In this document: positions 26,118 to 34,834 of the stretch, piece after piece
Layout of the letters: each line of letters opens with the position of its first letter
Numbering within the stretch: the stretch's first letter is position 1
Assembly (NCBI RefSeq): GCF_900142465.1
Contig: NZ_FRAX01000015.1
Coordinates: forward strand, 1 to 64,000
Direction of reading: 5' to 3'
From: Fibrobacter sp. UWH6
GTDB lineage: Bacteria > Fibrobacterota > Fibrobacteria > Fibrobacterales > Fibrobacteraceae
Length of the DNA: 64,000 bases
Notes under the pieces: generated by a model
What the model saw: only the letters and a program-made list of their open reading frames with translations
The model's database searches: none
What the model was told of the DNA's origin: nothing
Translations under genes and position numbers: made by a program

Positions 26118-28109
26118 ATGGGATTGCGTTTTTCTGTAAAGGGTGCGTTGGCGGTTGTGGCTTTCGCCGGCATGGGGGTGGCAAGTGCGGCTACTTCTCT
26201 TTCTGTGAATTTGGGGGATAGCATAAGACCCGTGACCCATGTGGCCACGGGCTCCCTTTACGGTCTAACTGAAACATATCCGCTGGATATCGACAAGGAT
26301 GTGGCTCCCCTGAAGCCCAACGTCTTCCTGGCTCCTGCCCGCAGCGGACAGGGACGTCAGCAGCCCATTGGAGGCGCGTTCCTGGTGTCTCCCCGTATTA
26401 AGAACACCACGGGAAAGGTGCAGATCCGCCTGGCGGACATTTTGCCTGGTTGGCCCTATCGGTTCAAGGATATGAATTCCTGGAAGCAGGAAGTGACCGC
26501 CGTGGTGAACGACAAGAAGGCCTCTGAAGTTCAGAATTTTGACGGTTACGAAATCTGGAACGAACCTAACGATACCTGGAAATCCACTACCATTGACTTT
26601 AATTCGGGTTTGTGGAAGCAGACTTATGATTTGCTCCGTCAGCTGGATCCCAAAGAAAGGATTGTGGGACCTTCTTACTCTTGGTATAACGCTTCCAAGA
26701 TGGAAGAATTCGTGAAGTACTGTTCCGCCAACAACTGTATGCCCGATGTGATTAGCTGGCATCAGTGGGGTTCTGAAGGCTTGGCTGGAGCGATCGAGAA
26801 TTACCGCAATCTGGAAAAAAAGTATAACGTTACTCCTCGTGCAATCAGTATCAATGAATACTCTTCCAATGAACATCTGGAAGAAGGATGCCCGGGTGTT
26901 TCTGTTCCCTTCATCGCGAAGTTTGAACGCCATGGTGTAGAAAGTGCCATGATTTCCTGGTGGTTCACCAACTTGCCGGGTCGTCTGGGAAGCTTGCTTA
27001 CCGCCAAGAACGAACGCGGTGGTGGCTGGCATCTGTACAAGTGGTATGGCGACATGAGTGGCTATATGGCCAAGGTGACTCCTCCTAACGACAAGAGCGA
27101 TGGCGTGGATGGATTTGCCGCTGTCGACGTGAAGAAAAATTTTGCCAGCATCGTTGTAGGTGGAAATACCCTCGGCGATGTAACCGTGGATATTGCCGGT
27201 GTCCCTGCCGCTTTCGGAAGCAAGGTGAATGTGGCTGTGGAATATGTGACCTGGAAAGATAAGGATACCGCCGTTCCCTCGACGACTCCGGAATCCAGCA
27301 AGGAATATACCGTAAGCAACGGAAAGATTACGGTTCCCATCAAGATTACCAATGTCTATAACGCCTACCGTATTTACGTGACACCCATTATTCCCCAGAA
27401 GCCTTTTGGCTCCGAGGCTATCAAGCTCCCCGGAAAGATCCAGGCTGAAAACTACGATGTGAACGGCTCTGGCGAAAACAATACTTCCTATTATGATGCC
27501 GATGACGAGAACAAGGGCAACGTCTATCGCGAAGACGGTGTAGACCTGGAAGAAATTGAAGAAGGTAATTATGTTGTCGGTTATACCATTGCCGGTGAAT
27601 GGCTGGAATATACGGTGGATGTGGATGCCGATGGCGAATACCCGCTAACGATCCGTGCCGCTGCCGGCGGCACCAGCGGAAGTGTGCAGCTCTTTGTCGA
27701 TGGCAAGGCTGTGACTGATACCGTCGCCATTCCCCAAACTGCAGACAACAAGTGGGATGTCTATGAAAATGTGGACGCAGGAAAGGTTACGCTAACTGTC
27801 GGGGAACATATAATCAAGTTGGCCATTACCGGAAGCTACGCCAATATTGACTGGTTTATGCTGGGCGAAATTCCCCAGGAAATTGTGGAACAAGATTCCA
27901 TTGAAAGCCTGAAGGAAATGAACCTGCGTCTGGATAATGGTAGAGAGGCTTACACCCTGTTCGATATGCAGGGCAACCGAGTTGGACAATTCATGGCTGC
28001 AAATCTGGGCGAGGCTTACGCTACTGCCAGTCTGCAGGCTCGTAAGTCCGGAGTCTATATTATGAAATCCGCTAGAGGCAAGGCTCTGCGGATATCAGTA
28101 AAGAAGTAA
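26118..28109 (+). CDS. secreted clan GH-A glycoside hydrolase with CBM6 and sorting tail
   Basis: A 663-residue protein with a signal peptide (ALAVVAFAGMGVASA). The catalytic domain (about 30-420) has YEIWNEPND near 149 as likely acid/base and ISINEYSS near 248 as likely nucleophile, the spacing of clan GH-A; GH39-like beta-xylosidase is my best guess, not certain. A CBM6 (about 430-575: IQAENYDVNG, AGEWLEYTVDV, ANIDWFML) should bind xylan or cellulose. The last 60 residues (YTLFDMQGNRVGQF, SGVYIMKSARGKALRISVKK) look like a type IX secretion sorting domain. Inferred: cell-surface hemicellulose degradation. Upstream palindromes suggest specific regulation. Confidence 0.85.
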   Translation: MGLRFSVKGALAVVAFAGMGVASAATSLSVNLGDSIRPVTHVATGSLYGLTETYPLDIDKDVAPLKPNVFLAPARSGQGRQQPIGGAFLVSPRIKNTTGKVQIRLADILPGWPYRFKDMNSWKQEVTAVVNDKKASEVQNFDGYEIWNEPNDTWKSTTIDFNSGLWKQTYDLLRQLDPKERIVGPSYSWYNASKMEEFVKYCSANNCMPDVISWHQWGSEGLAGAIENYRNLEKKYNVTPRAISINEYSSNEHLEEGCPGVSVPFIAKFERHGVESAMISWWFTNLPGRLGSLLTAKNERGGGWHLYKWYGDMSGYMAKVTPPNDKSDGVDGFAAVDVKKNFASIVVGGNTLGDVTVDIAGVPAAFGSKVNVAVEYVTWKDKDTAVPSTTPESSKEYTVSNGKITVPIKITNVYNAYRIYVTPIIPQKPFGSEAIKLPGKIQAENYDVNGSGENNTSYYDADDENKGNVYREDGVDLEEIEEGNYVVGYTIAGEWLEYTVDVDADGEYPLTIRAAAGGTSGSVQLFVDGKAVTDTVAIPQTADNKWDVYENVDAGKVTLTVGEHIIKLAITGSYANIDWFMLGEIPQEIVEQDSIESLKEMNLRLDNGREAYTLFDMQGNRVGQFMAANLGEAYATASLQARKSGVYIMKSARGKALRISVKK

Positions 28110-28132
28110 GAAGTTTCACTCCTACAACCCAC

Positions 28133-28158
28133 CGGCCCCGCAGTAATGCGGGGTCATT
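28133..28158 (+). terminator. intrinsic terminator after the GH/CBM6 gene
   Basis: The stem GCCCCGCA-GTAA-TGCGGGGT is followed by CATTTTGGTTT. It lies between the converging hydrolase and nrnA genes. The T-run is short but the stem is strong. Confidence 0.75.
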
Positions 28159-28163
28159 TTGGT

Positions 28164-29108
28164 TTAAAGCTGTTCCTTGATCAGGTCGATGATTTGGTTG
28201 ATTGCTTCTTCGGGAGGCAATTCTGTGTCGCCACCTGCAGCGCGGACATGGCCGCCACCGCCAAAGGTGCTGACGACCTTGTTGACATCGACATAGTAAT
28301 TGGAACGAAGACTGATCTTGTATTTGCCGTTGACGGGGTAGAGGAAGACGGTGACTTCGGTTCCACTGACTTCGCGGAGGGTGTCTACTACGGTTCCCAT
28401 TTCAAAGGGCTTCACATCGTAGCGTTCCATGTCGGCGGGAGTGACGTAAGAGTAAACGACTTTACCGTCCAAGGCCAGTTTGGATTTTTCTAGGGCGAAA
28501 CCTGTAATCAGGGTTTGCTTGTAGCTACGGGTATAATAAGTCTCGTTGACAATCTTTGCAAAGTCGCAACCCTTGTCGATGAAGTCTCCAACGGCGTTCA
28601 TGGTGCGCTTGCTGGTGCAGCTGAATTTGAAGGCTCCGGTATCGTGGACGACACCGAGGTACATGCAGTTGGCGGCGTTCTTGCTGATCTTATTCTTGTC
28701 TAGCTGATAGAACAGAACCTCGCTGGCGGAACTGGCTTCGGGTTCCACGATGTTCACGTTGCAGAGGTTTAGCGGGTTACTAATGTGGTGGTCAATGTTG
28801 CAGGTAAACTTGGCCTTGGCTAGGCACTCTGCGCCCTTGGCTCCACAACGTTCAAAACTGGGGGTGTCCAGCAGGAATGCCAAATCCACGTCACGGCCGT
28901 CGTATTCTGGCAGCGTCTGGTCGGACCCGCTTAAAAGGCGATAGCTTTCCGGAAAACCTTCGACAAAAACCGTGGCGCTGATTTGCGGATAGTTGTCCTT
29001 GATGTAATTGAAGAGGCCGAGGGTTGAGCCAATGCAGTCTCCGTCTGGGCGAACATGTCCAAAAATGGCTACGGTATTCGCCTGGGAAAGCATTTCGTCG
29101 ATGGTCAT
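28164..29108 (-). CDS. nrnA: DHH-DHHA1 phosphoesterase, NrnA-like
   Basis: A 314-residue DHH-family phosphodiesterase. Motifs in order: GHVRPDGDCIGS, FLLDTPSF, IDHHISN, a second aspartate region (HDTGAFKFS), and the DHHA1 substrate motif GGGGHVRAAGG near the C-terminus. NrnA proteins degrade 2-5 base nanoRNAs and pGpG and dephosphorylate pAp. Its ATG overlaps the stop of the upstream membrane GGDEF gene (ATGA), so the two are translated together. That pairing suggests it clears pGpG or linear dinucleotides for the signalling pathway. Confidence 0.93.
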   Translation of the reverse strand: MTIDEMLSQANTVAIFGHVRPDGDCIGSTLGLFNYIKDNYPQISATVFVEGFPESYRLLSGSDQTLPEYDGRDVDLAFLLDTPSFERCGAKGAECLAKAKFTCNIDHHISNPLNLCNVNIVEPEASSASEVLFYQLDKNKISKNAANCMYLGVVHDTGAFKFSCTSKRTMNAVGDFIDKGCDFAKIVNETYYTRSYKQTLITGFALEKSKLALDGKVVYSYVTPADMERYDVKPFEMGTVVDTLREVSGTEVTVFLYPVNGKYKISLRSNYYVDVNKVVSTFGGGGHVRAAGGDTELPPEEAINQIIDLIKEQL

Positions 29109-30226
29109 GTCAGTTCCTTTTTTGCTGCCTTTACAGAAATCTTCAGACCGTCCAGGAAGTCGTCTACGGTTTCCTTGCTGGCTTCGTGTTTCTTAAAGCC
29201 GATGGCGGCCTTGATCTTGTAGGGCGTCGTGTTTTCTCGGTTGAACTTGTCGAAGTTCATCTTGAGTTTTTCAATGCAGTTTGAAATATGCATTTCTTCC
29301 TGAGAATCCACCATGATGATGAATTCGTCGCCGGCATAACGTAGGATAGATCCCCACTGTCCGACAGAGTCATGGATGATTTCTGCAGTTTTGCATAAGA
29401 CTTCGTCTCCGCCCTTGTGCCCCAATCTGTCGTTGATCTCTTCAAATTCGCAGAGGCTGATCATAATGCCTGTCGCCTTGCGTCCCTTCTGGGAATACAG
29501 ATTTAGTACGTAATCTAGGAACGGACGGTTGAAGAGACCGGTCAGGTGATCGCGGAAGACTCGTTCATTCTGCAGGCTTGTAAAGGCGCCTGCGATAGCG
29601 ACTGCGAAACTGGGCGCCATGATAGATACGCCGTAGAAAAGGGACTGGATTACGGTTGCCACAAAGATGGGAATTGCATAAAGCCAAATGGGGAAGAAGC
29701 GGATGGTGCCATCTTGCCTATAATTGAGGTAGTAGATGGACAGGGAATTTAGAATGATACTGTAGTTGACGCAGATATAGATCCAGTAGCCGAATTTGCG
29801 GATATAGACACCCTGGGCATCAACATCATAGATAAAAGGATGGATCGTATTGATCACCAGCATGGCGGGAAGAGTGATGATGGTAATCAGCATGCTCTTG
29901 CGTTGCAGGCTACCCAGTTCCACCTTGAAGTGTTCCTGGAGGAAGACAAACCAGCTGAGGGCGCAAAGGAAGTTGGAGGCGTAAAGCCAACTATTCATGT
30001 GGAAGACGATTAATCTGGCGTGGGGGCCTCCCATGCCGTCTGTTGCAAAGGAGAGCAGGTCTGCAAGACAGCACGAAAAACAGGTAGCAAGCATGGCAAT
30101 CAGCAGCTTACTTTCCTTGCTTTTCAAACGGAGACGCCAAATGTTGCCGATGATCATGATAATCACCAGAACCATACCGATAATATCGGTTCCTAGCGCC
30201 ATTCGGATGTCAATAGGTGATTCCAT
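29105..30226 (-). CDS. seven-span membrane protein with AGDEF-type GGDEF domain
   Basis: A 373-residue paralogue of the protein at 24774-25913: about seven membrane segments (residues 1-210), then a GGDEF-fold domain with LTGLFNRPFLD and the signature RYAGDEFIIMV. AGDEF is a variant for which activity has been reported in Vibrio cholerae VCA0965, so it could still be a cyclase. There is no RxxD inhibition site. It is the first gene of a two-gene unit with nrnA, joined by an ATGA overlap. The promoter should lie in the 122 bases facing the phosphohexomutase gene. Confidence 0.87.
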   Translation of the reverse strand: MESPIDIRMALGTDIIGMVLVIIMIIGNIWRLRLKSKESKLLIAMLATCFSCCLADLLSFATDGMGGPHARLIVFHMNSWLYASNFLCALSWFVFLQEHFKVELGSLQRKSMLITIITLPAMLVINTIHPFIYDVDAQGVYIRKFGYWIYICVNYSIILNSLSIYYLNYRQDGTIRFFPIWLYAIPIFVATVIQSLFYGVSIMAPSFAVAIAGAFTSLQNERVFRDHLTGLFNRPFLDYVLNLYSQKGRKATGIMISLCEFEEINDRLGHKGGDEVLCKTAEIIHDSVGQWGSILRYAGDEFIIMVDSQEEMHISNCIEKLKMNFDKFNRENTTPYKIKAAIGFKKHEASKETVDDFLDGLKISVKAAKKELT

Positions 30227-30348
30227 TAAGTACCCTTTTTTCCCAACCCTTTCTAAAATTATAATAATATCTAATCTGTGGTTTACTTGATGGACTGATT
30301 TTTGTATGAAAAATTTATATTTTCTGCAGTTCCAAATTGGAGTTTAAT

Positions 30349-31689
30349 ATGTCTAAGTTGATGCGTTCTATTTCGGGTATTCGCGGTATTGTGGGCGATA
30401 CCCTTACCCCCCAGGTTTTGCAGAGCCATGTTCGTGCTTTTTTGGAAATTACCCAGGCCAAGCGTATTGTCATCGGTCGCGATAGCCGTCCCACTGGCGA
30501 TGCCATTGTGCAGTATGTGGCAGGAATTTGCCGTCTTTCCGGTGTAGACGTGGTCGATGTTGGCCTTTCTACGACTCCTTCCGTGGAAATTTTGACTACC
30601 CATTTTAAGGCCGATGCAGGTATCATCATTACCGCTAGCCACAATCCCCTGGAATGGAACGCCCTGAAGTTCCTGAACAACAAGGGCCTCTTCCTGGGTC
30701 CCGATGATGTGAAGAAACTGTTTGAATTGGCCGACGCCAATCAGTTCAGCTACCCTGACTACCGCACCATGGGCAAGTACGAAGTGGCTCCCGATGCAGA
30801 CGGTATCCACATCGATGGTACCCTGGGCATCCCCTTTGTGGACGTTGAAGCCATCAAGGCCAAGAAGTTCAAGGTGGCCGTTGATGCCGTGAACGGTGCC
30901 GGTTCTTACATCGTGCCCCGCTTGCTGGAACAGTTGGGCTGCGAAGTGGTTCGCGTACACTGCGAACCTGACGGAACTTTCCCCCGCGGTGCAGAACCTC
31001 TGCCCGAAAATCTGGGCGACCTTCGCGAAGCTGTAAAGGCAAACGGATGTGCTGTTGGCTTTGCCGTAGACCCGGATGCAGACCGCTGCGCCCTGGTGGA
31101 TGGCCTTGGCCGCAGCATCGGTGAAGAATACACTCTCGCCATTGCTACCGAAGAAGTCCTTTCCCAGAAGAAGGGCTCCGTCTGCGTGAACCTCTCTACC
31201 AGCCGCATGAACGAAGATGTGGCTACCAAGTACGGTTGTGAATTCAGCCGTGCCAAGGTGGGTGAAATCAATGTTAGCCTGCAGATGATCGAAAACGGTT
31301 GCGTTATCGGTGGTGAAGGTAACGGCGGCGTGATTCTGCCGGCCCTCCATTATGGTCGCGATTCCCTGGTGGCAGCAGCCCTGGTCTTGAGCTGGATGGC
31401 TCACCACGATGGCGGTCCCGAAAAGTTCGTTGCAGAAAATCCGGCTTACTCCATGCCCAAGAAAAAGTTTGAACTGGGCGACAAGAGCGTTGCTGAAATC
31501 CTGCCCAAGGTGAAGGCTGAATTCGCCGGCTGGACCATGGATGAACGCGACGGCCTCTGGCTGGGTTCTGAAAAGTCCTGGGTTCATGTTCGCGCAAGCA
31601 ACACTGAACCTGTGATCCGCGTGATTGCCGAAGCCCCCACGGCGGAAGAGGCTGAAGCCCTCTGCTCTAAGGTGGAAAAGCTCATCTAA
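30349..31689 (+). CDS. glmM: phosphoglucosamine mutase / phosphomannomutase
   Basis: A 446-residue alpha-D-phosphohexomutase with all four domain signatures: SISGIRGIVGD at the start, the phosphoserine loop TASHNPLEWNALKF near 97, the metal loop FAVDPDADRC near 242, the sugar-binding GEGNGGVI near 323, and the phosphate loop VRASNTEPVIRV near the end. It should interconvert glucosamine-6-P and glucosamine-1-P for peptidoglycan precursors, though phosphomannomutase or phosphoglucomutase activity cannot be excluded from sequence. ATG 30349 was chosen because TTGGAG lies six bases ahead; the in-frame TTG at 30337 overlaps that site. A hairpin array follows. Confidence 0.9.
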   Translation: MSKLMRSISGIRGIVGDTLTPQVLQSHVRAFLEITQAKRIVIGRDSRPTGDAIVQYVAGICRLSGVDVVDVGLSTTPSVEILTTHFKADAGIIITASHNPLEWNALKFLNNKGLFLGPDDVKKLFELADANQFSYPDYRTMGKYEVAPDADGIHIDGTLGIPFVDVEAIKAKKFKVAVDAVNGAGSYIVPRLLEQLGCEVVRVHCEPDGTFPRGAEPLPENLGDLREAVKANGCAVGFAVDPDADRCALVDGLGRSIGEEYTLAIATEEVLSQKKGSVCVNLSTSRMNEDVATKYGCEFSRAKVGEINVSLQMIENGCVIGGEGNGGVILPALHYGRDSLVAAALVLSWMAHHDGGPEKFVAENPAYSMPKKKFELGDKSVAEILPKVKAEFAGWTMDERDGLWLGSEKSWVHVRASNTEPVIRVIAEAPTAEEAEALCSKVEKLI

Positions 31690-31969
31690 ACGCCACAATT
31701 GCTTGCCACTTACGGACAGAATTGCTCAAACGGGTTACTAAATGAGGCTAAAACCTCGATTTAGTAACCCGTTTTCTATACAAAGTAATTTACTTCTTGC
31801 TGAAATCTTGTTTTAGAGGTTACTAAATGACTTTTTTACTATTGTTTGGTAACCGTATTTCTCAATAGAAAATGTCAAATTGATTAATTTTATACGTACA
31901 AACTAAAATTTTGGTTACTAAACTTGTTTAGAATTATGTTTTAGTAACCTCATTTCAAAAAAGAGATAT
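31690..31969. repeat. array of three GGTTACTAAA hairpins (six motif copies)
   Basis: This 280-base gap holds six copies of one ten-base motif arranged as three facing pairs: GGTTACTAAA at 31733-31742 with TTTAGTAACC at 31760-31769; 31818-31827 with TTTGGTAACC at 31845-31854; and 31913-31922 with 31940-31949. In each pair the facing copies are 17 bases apart, giving hairpins of constant size. The first has the longest stem (extended by CG on one side and GAGG/CCTC inside) and a following GTTTTCTAT, so it may also terminate glmM. The third ends 20 bases before the next start codon. Confidence 0.9.
31729..31779 (+). terminator. possible terminator after glmM (first hairpin of the array)
   Basis: AACGGGTTACTAAAT-GAGG pairs with CCTC-GATTTAGTAACCCGTT, then TTCTATA. 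The stem is long and the T-run modest. It doubles as the first unit of the repeat array, so its role as terminator is inferred. Confidence 0.5.
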
Positions 31970-33064
31970 ATGCTTACCGCCATAATTCTTTCAATCCTAT
32001 TCTTGCTGGGGGATGCCGGTGTGTTGTTCTTAAGTCAGAAAAGTTTTGGCCGCCTGCCTCAGGGGGAACGCCTTGCCCGTATCAAACAGTCGCCGAATTA
32101 CAACGGCGAACAGTTTGTGAATCTTGATACCACCGTCAACTTGATTTACAAGAAAAGCAAACTGCAGGTATGGAAGGAATTCCTCTTTGACAATTCCGGC
32201 GTGCAGATCGCCCCTGCCAAGGGTGATTCGTTGACCGTTATCCGCACGGACTTGAAGGCGCTCCCTGCCGACAAGGATTGGTTGGTATGGTTCGGGCATT
32301 CCAGTTACCTGATGAACCTTTCTGGCAAGAAAGTCCTGGTAGACCCTGTTCTGTATGCGGGCTCCCCGGTTAGCTTTGTCAATAAGATGTTCAAGGGTAC
32401 CGATGTGTATAAACCCAAGGATTTCCCCTTCATCGATTATCTGGTCATTAGCCATGATCACTGGGATCACCTGGATTACGAGGCCGTTGTCGAGTTGGAA
32501 CCTAAAGTAGGCAAGGTCATTACTGGCCTTGGGGTGGGTGAACATTTTGAATATTGGGGTTATCCAAAGGAAAAGCTGATTGAACTAGACTGGTGGGAAG
32601 ATTCCGTCTTGCATCAGGAAAAGGACGTCTCTGGTAATGACCGCATTTTTAAGGTCGTCTCTACGCCGGCCCGACATTTCTCCGGTCGCGAACTCCATCA
32701 GAATAGAACCCTCTGGTCTTCTTTCTATTTCAAGACGCCTAAACGTAACGTATGGATCAGCGGTGACTCCGGTTACGGTTCCCATTTCAAGACCATAGGC
32801 GAAAAGTTCAAGGATATCGACTTGGCTGTTCTTGAAAACGGTCAGTACAATCCTGACTGGGCCTTCATACATACCATGCCTAAATATCTAGGTCAGGAAA
32901 TGAAGGAACTGAACGCCAACCGCTATCTGACCGTTCATCATTCCCGATTCGCCCTGTCGAAACACGATTACCGGGAACCTCTGGAAAACGCGAAGCAGGC
33001 TGCCAGCGAATCCGGCAAACCTGTTCTGATGCCCCAGTTGGGCGAAGTCCTCTATCTTGAATAA
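31970..33064 (+). CDS. metallo-beta-lactamase-fold hydrolase, NAPE-PLD/UlaG-like
   Basis: A 364-residue protein with an N-terminal hydrophobic anchor (IILSILFLLGDAGVLFL) that may be a signal or membrane span. The metallo-hydrolase core has GHSSYLMNLSGKKVLVDP, the metal motif SHDHWDHLDY near 161, ARHFSGRELHQN, then GDSGYGSHF and a late LTVHHSRFALSKH. The pattern is that of the NAPE-PLD-like, lipid-acting subgroup, but the substrate is unknown. The third hairpin of the upstream array sits almost on its ribosome site (AAAGAGATAT), suggesting control of translation or transcription. Confidence 0.85.
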   Translation: MLTAIILSILFLLGDAGVLFLSQKSFGRLPQGERLARIKQSPNYNGEQFVNLDTTVNLIYKKSKLQVWKEFLFDNSGVQIAPAKGDSLTVIRTDLKALPADKDWLVWFGHSSYLMNLSGKKVLVDPVLYAGSPVSFVNKMFKGTDVYKPKDFPFIDYLVISHDHWDHLDYEAVVELEPKVGKVITGLGVGEHFEYWGYPKEKLIELDWWEDSVLHQEKDVSGNDRIFKVVSTPARHFSGRELHQNRTLWSSFYFKTPKRNVWISGDSGYGSHFKTIGEKFKDIDLAVLENGQYNPDWAFIHTMPKYLGQEMKELNANRYLTVHHSRFALSKHDYREPLENAKQAASESGKPVLMPQLGEVLYLE

Positions 33065-33080
33065 TCGAAAGGATTGAATA

Positions 33081-33117
33081 AAAAAGGATTCCCTGCAACA
33101 AACAGGGAATCCTTTTT
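33081..33117. terminator. bidirectional terminator
   Basis: AAAAAGGATTCCCTG and CAGGGAATCCTTTTT form a perfect 15-base-pair stem with a seven-base loop between two converging genes. A and T runs flank it, so it can act on both strands. Confidence 0.92.
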
Positions 33118-33141
33118 AAATGAGAGAGGATTTAAGATTCT

Positions 33142-34500
33142 TTAGAACTGTTCAAAGAACTTGTGGACTTCTTCAGGTACCCAGGTGTTCTGCCAGCTGC
33201 CATTGTCGAAAGCAGTCCACTGATGGGAACCGTTCCAGCTGCACCACTTCACAGGGAAACGTTCATCGACCTGCTTGAAGTCATAGCAGAGGTGACCGGA
33301 ACCGCCCACTTCCTGGGGTTTTTCGGAACTGGCGTCAGTGAATTTGCTATCACCGTCAGATGCCTTGCCGTTCTTCTTGAGAACGCGGGGCAGTGCGCTT
33401 GTGAGGGCGGTGTTGTAGGGGCAGGTGCCGTCGTTCTTGCCGTGAACATTCATCCAGGCGATGGGCAGCTGCTTTTCAGTTCCGCTCTTGTGGGGTTCGT
33501 AAATGTTGTAGTCTGCTACAGCGTAGGTAACCACAGCACGGACTCTTTCCTGGAATTCTTCTGCCAGGGAGTAGCTGTACATGGAACCGAAGCTAAAGCC
33601 GGTGACAAACACGCGGGAGGTATCGATACAGTAGTTGTCTTCCATGGTGGTGAGGAGCTTGTCGAAGAACTTGTGGTCCTTGTCGCTGTACATGCTCCAG
33701 GGCATGCCATCGGTGTCACCGCGGGGAGCTACGAAGATGTAGTTTCCTTCGGTGTCCAGTTTCTGCTGACCGTAGTAGGGAGACGGATGGTCCTGATCTG
33801 CGAAGTGATGAACGAAATCTTCTGCATTGGAGCCCATGCAATGCATTGCGAAGAGCAACTTGTATGGCTTTTTGTTGTCGTAGTTAGACGGCAGGGTAAT
33901 GAAATATTCGCGGTTTTCGCCGTTGATGTTCATTTCGAAACGGTCACCGTTTTCAACGCTCTTGGTCTTCACCAAGGTAGAATTCTTGCCGCAGCCTTTG
34001 GAGGGGCGCGGAGCGTTCTTTAGGGCATAGCCAAATGCATAAGTCTTTTCGGTGGGGCCCAGGGCGACTTCGCTGGAACTTTCGATTACAGGTTCGCTAT
34101 CGGAGCTGGCGGGAGTGGGATCGCTATTGGAGCTTGTCGGGTTGGGTTCCTCGCCAGGGATGCCGGGGTTCACTTCTTCGCCGGGCTCGCCAGGAACAAC
34201 TTCTCCACCGGGCACAACTTCTTCGCCGGGAACGCCAGGATTGACATTTTCACCGGGATTAACTTCTTCACCGGGGATGCCGGGATCGACATTTTCGTTG
34301 CCGGAGCCAACTTCTTCGCCGGGGACGTCCGGGTTGACATCGGGGTTCAAGGCCGGATCGCCACCCAGTTCTTCACCGACGGAGGCGCTGGAGGCCAGCA
34401 GACTTTCGGTGTTTGTGATGGTGTTGGTAGAGTCTTCGCTGCAGGCCATTAGGGACATGGCGACCAATGTTGCGCAGGCCAGACCGAACTTCTTTTTCAT
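33142..34500 (-). CDS. CE1/PHB-depolymerase-like esterase lipoprotein
   Basis: A 452-residue secreted esterase. The signal ends in LVAMSLMAC, a lipobox. Residues about 40-145 are a low-complexity linker of repeated PG-x-PGEEV units, rich in proline, glycine and glutamate. The alpha/beta-hydrolase domain (about 165-450) has YFITLPSNYDNKKPYKLLFA, nucleophile S near 304 in TGFSFGSMYS, and a late histidine in NGSHQW. This resembles feruloyl/acetylxylan esterases of family CE1 and polyhydroxybutyrate depolymerases. In this organism removal of ferulate or acetate from xylan is most likely. The linker should hold the enzyme away from the membrane. Confidence 0.85.
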   Translation of the reverse strand: MKKKFGLACATLVAMSLMACSEDSTNTITNTESLLASSASVGEELGGDPALNPDVNPDVPGEEVGSGNENVDPGIPGEEVNPGENVNPGVPGEEVVPGGEVVPGEPGEEVNPGIPGEEPNPTSSNSDPTPASSDSEPVIESSSEVALGPTEKTYAFGYALKNAPRPSKGCGKNSTLVKTKSVENGDRFEMNINGENREYFITLPSNYDNKKPYKLLFAMHCMGSNAEDFVHHFADQDHPSPYYGQQKLDTEGNYIFVAPRGDTDGMPWSMYSDKDHKFFDKLLTTMEDNYCIDTSRVFVTGFSFGSMYSYSLAEEFQERVRAVVTYAVADYNIYEPHKSGTEKQLPIAWMNVHGKNDGTCPYNTALTSALPRVLKKNGKASDGDSKFTDASSEKPQEVGGSGHLCYDFKQVDERFPVKWCSWNGSHQWTAFDNGSWQNTWVPEEVHKFFEQF

Positions 34501-34834
34501 AACTACTCCTTTATAAATCGTACAACGAACTCAATGCCCGTAATACGCTCTATTTATATCTATTCAAAAAGGTGGATTATTCCTATAAGGAACACTTCCT
34601 TTTTATGGACAATATGTCCAAGCGCAAAGCGCCCCAAACCAGCTTAAATCTATGCCCAAAACTTCGCAAATGTTCCAATTCGGAATAAATGGTGTTGTTA
34701 AATGTTGTAAAGGGCGAAATATCGCGAAAAAAACGCAAAAAGGCCAATTTAATGCATAAAGAGGTTCCTCTGGGGAGGAACCTCTTGGTGGATTGGAGGA
34801 GTACGAATGAAGATAAAGAGCTGTTTTTTATGGC
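34501..34834. other. non-coding spacer: hsp20 terminator and esterase upstream region
   Basis: No gene is seen in these 334 bases. The right end holds the terminator hairpin for the minus-strand hsp20 gene (34759-34786). The left end must hold the promoter of the minus-strand esterase lipoprotein gene. The base composition is AT-rich with many A-runs; no clear -35/-10 pair was picked out. Confidence 0.5.
34759..34786 (-). terminator. terminator after hsp20
   Basis: AAGAGGTTCCTC-TGGG-GAGGAACCTCTT is a perfect 12-base-pair stem with a four-base loop. On the minus strand it is followed by TTTATGCATTAAATT, a weak T-rich tail. Confidence 0.75.

Noticed and set aside
30283-31698. A 471-residue open frame on the minus strand
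   Set aside because: Exact antisense of the phosphohexomutase gene, no domain, no start signal.
31690-31969. Possible CRISPR array
   Set aside because: The repeats are ten bases, alternate in orientation and pair as hairpins. There are no 25-40 base direct repeats with unique spacers and no cas genes.
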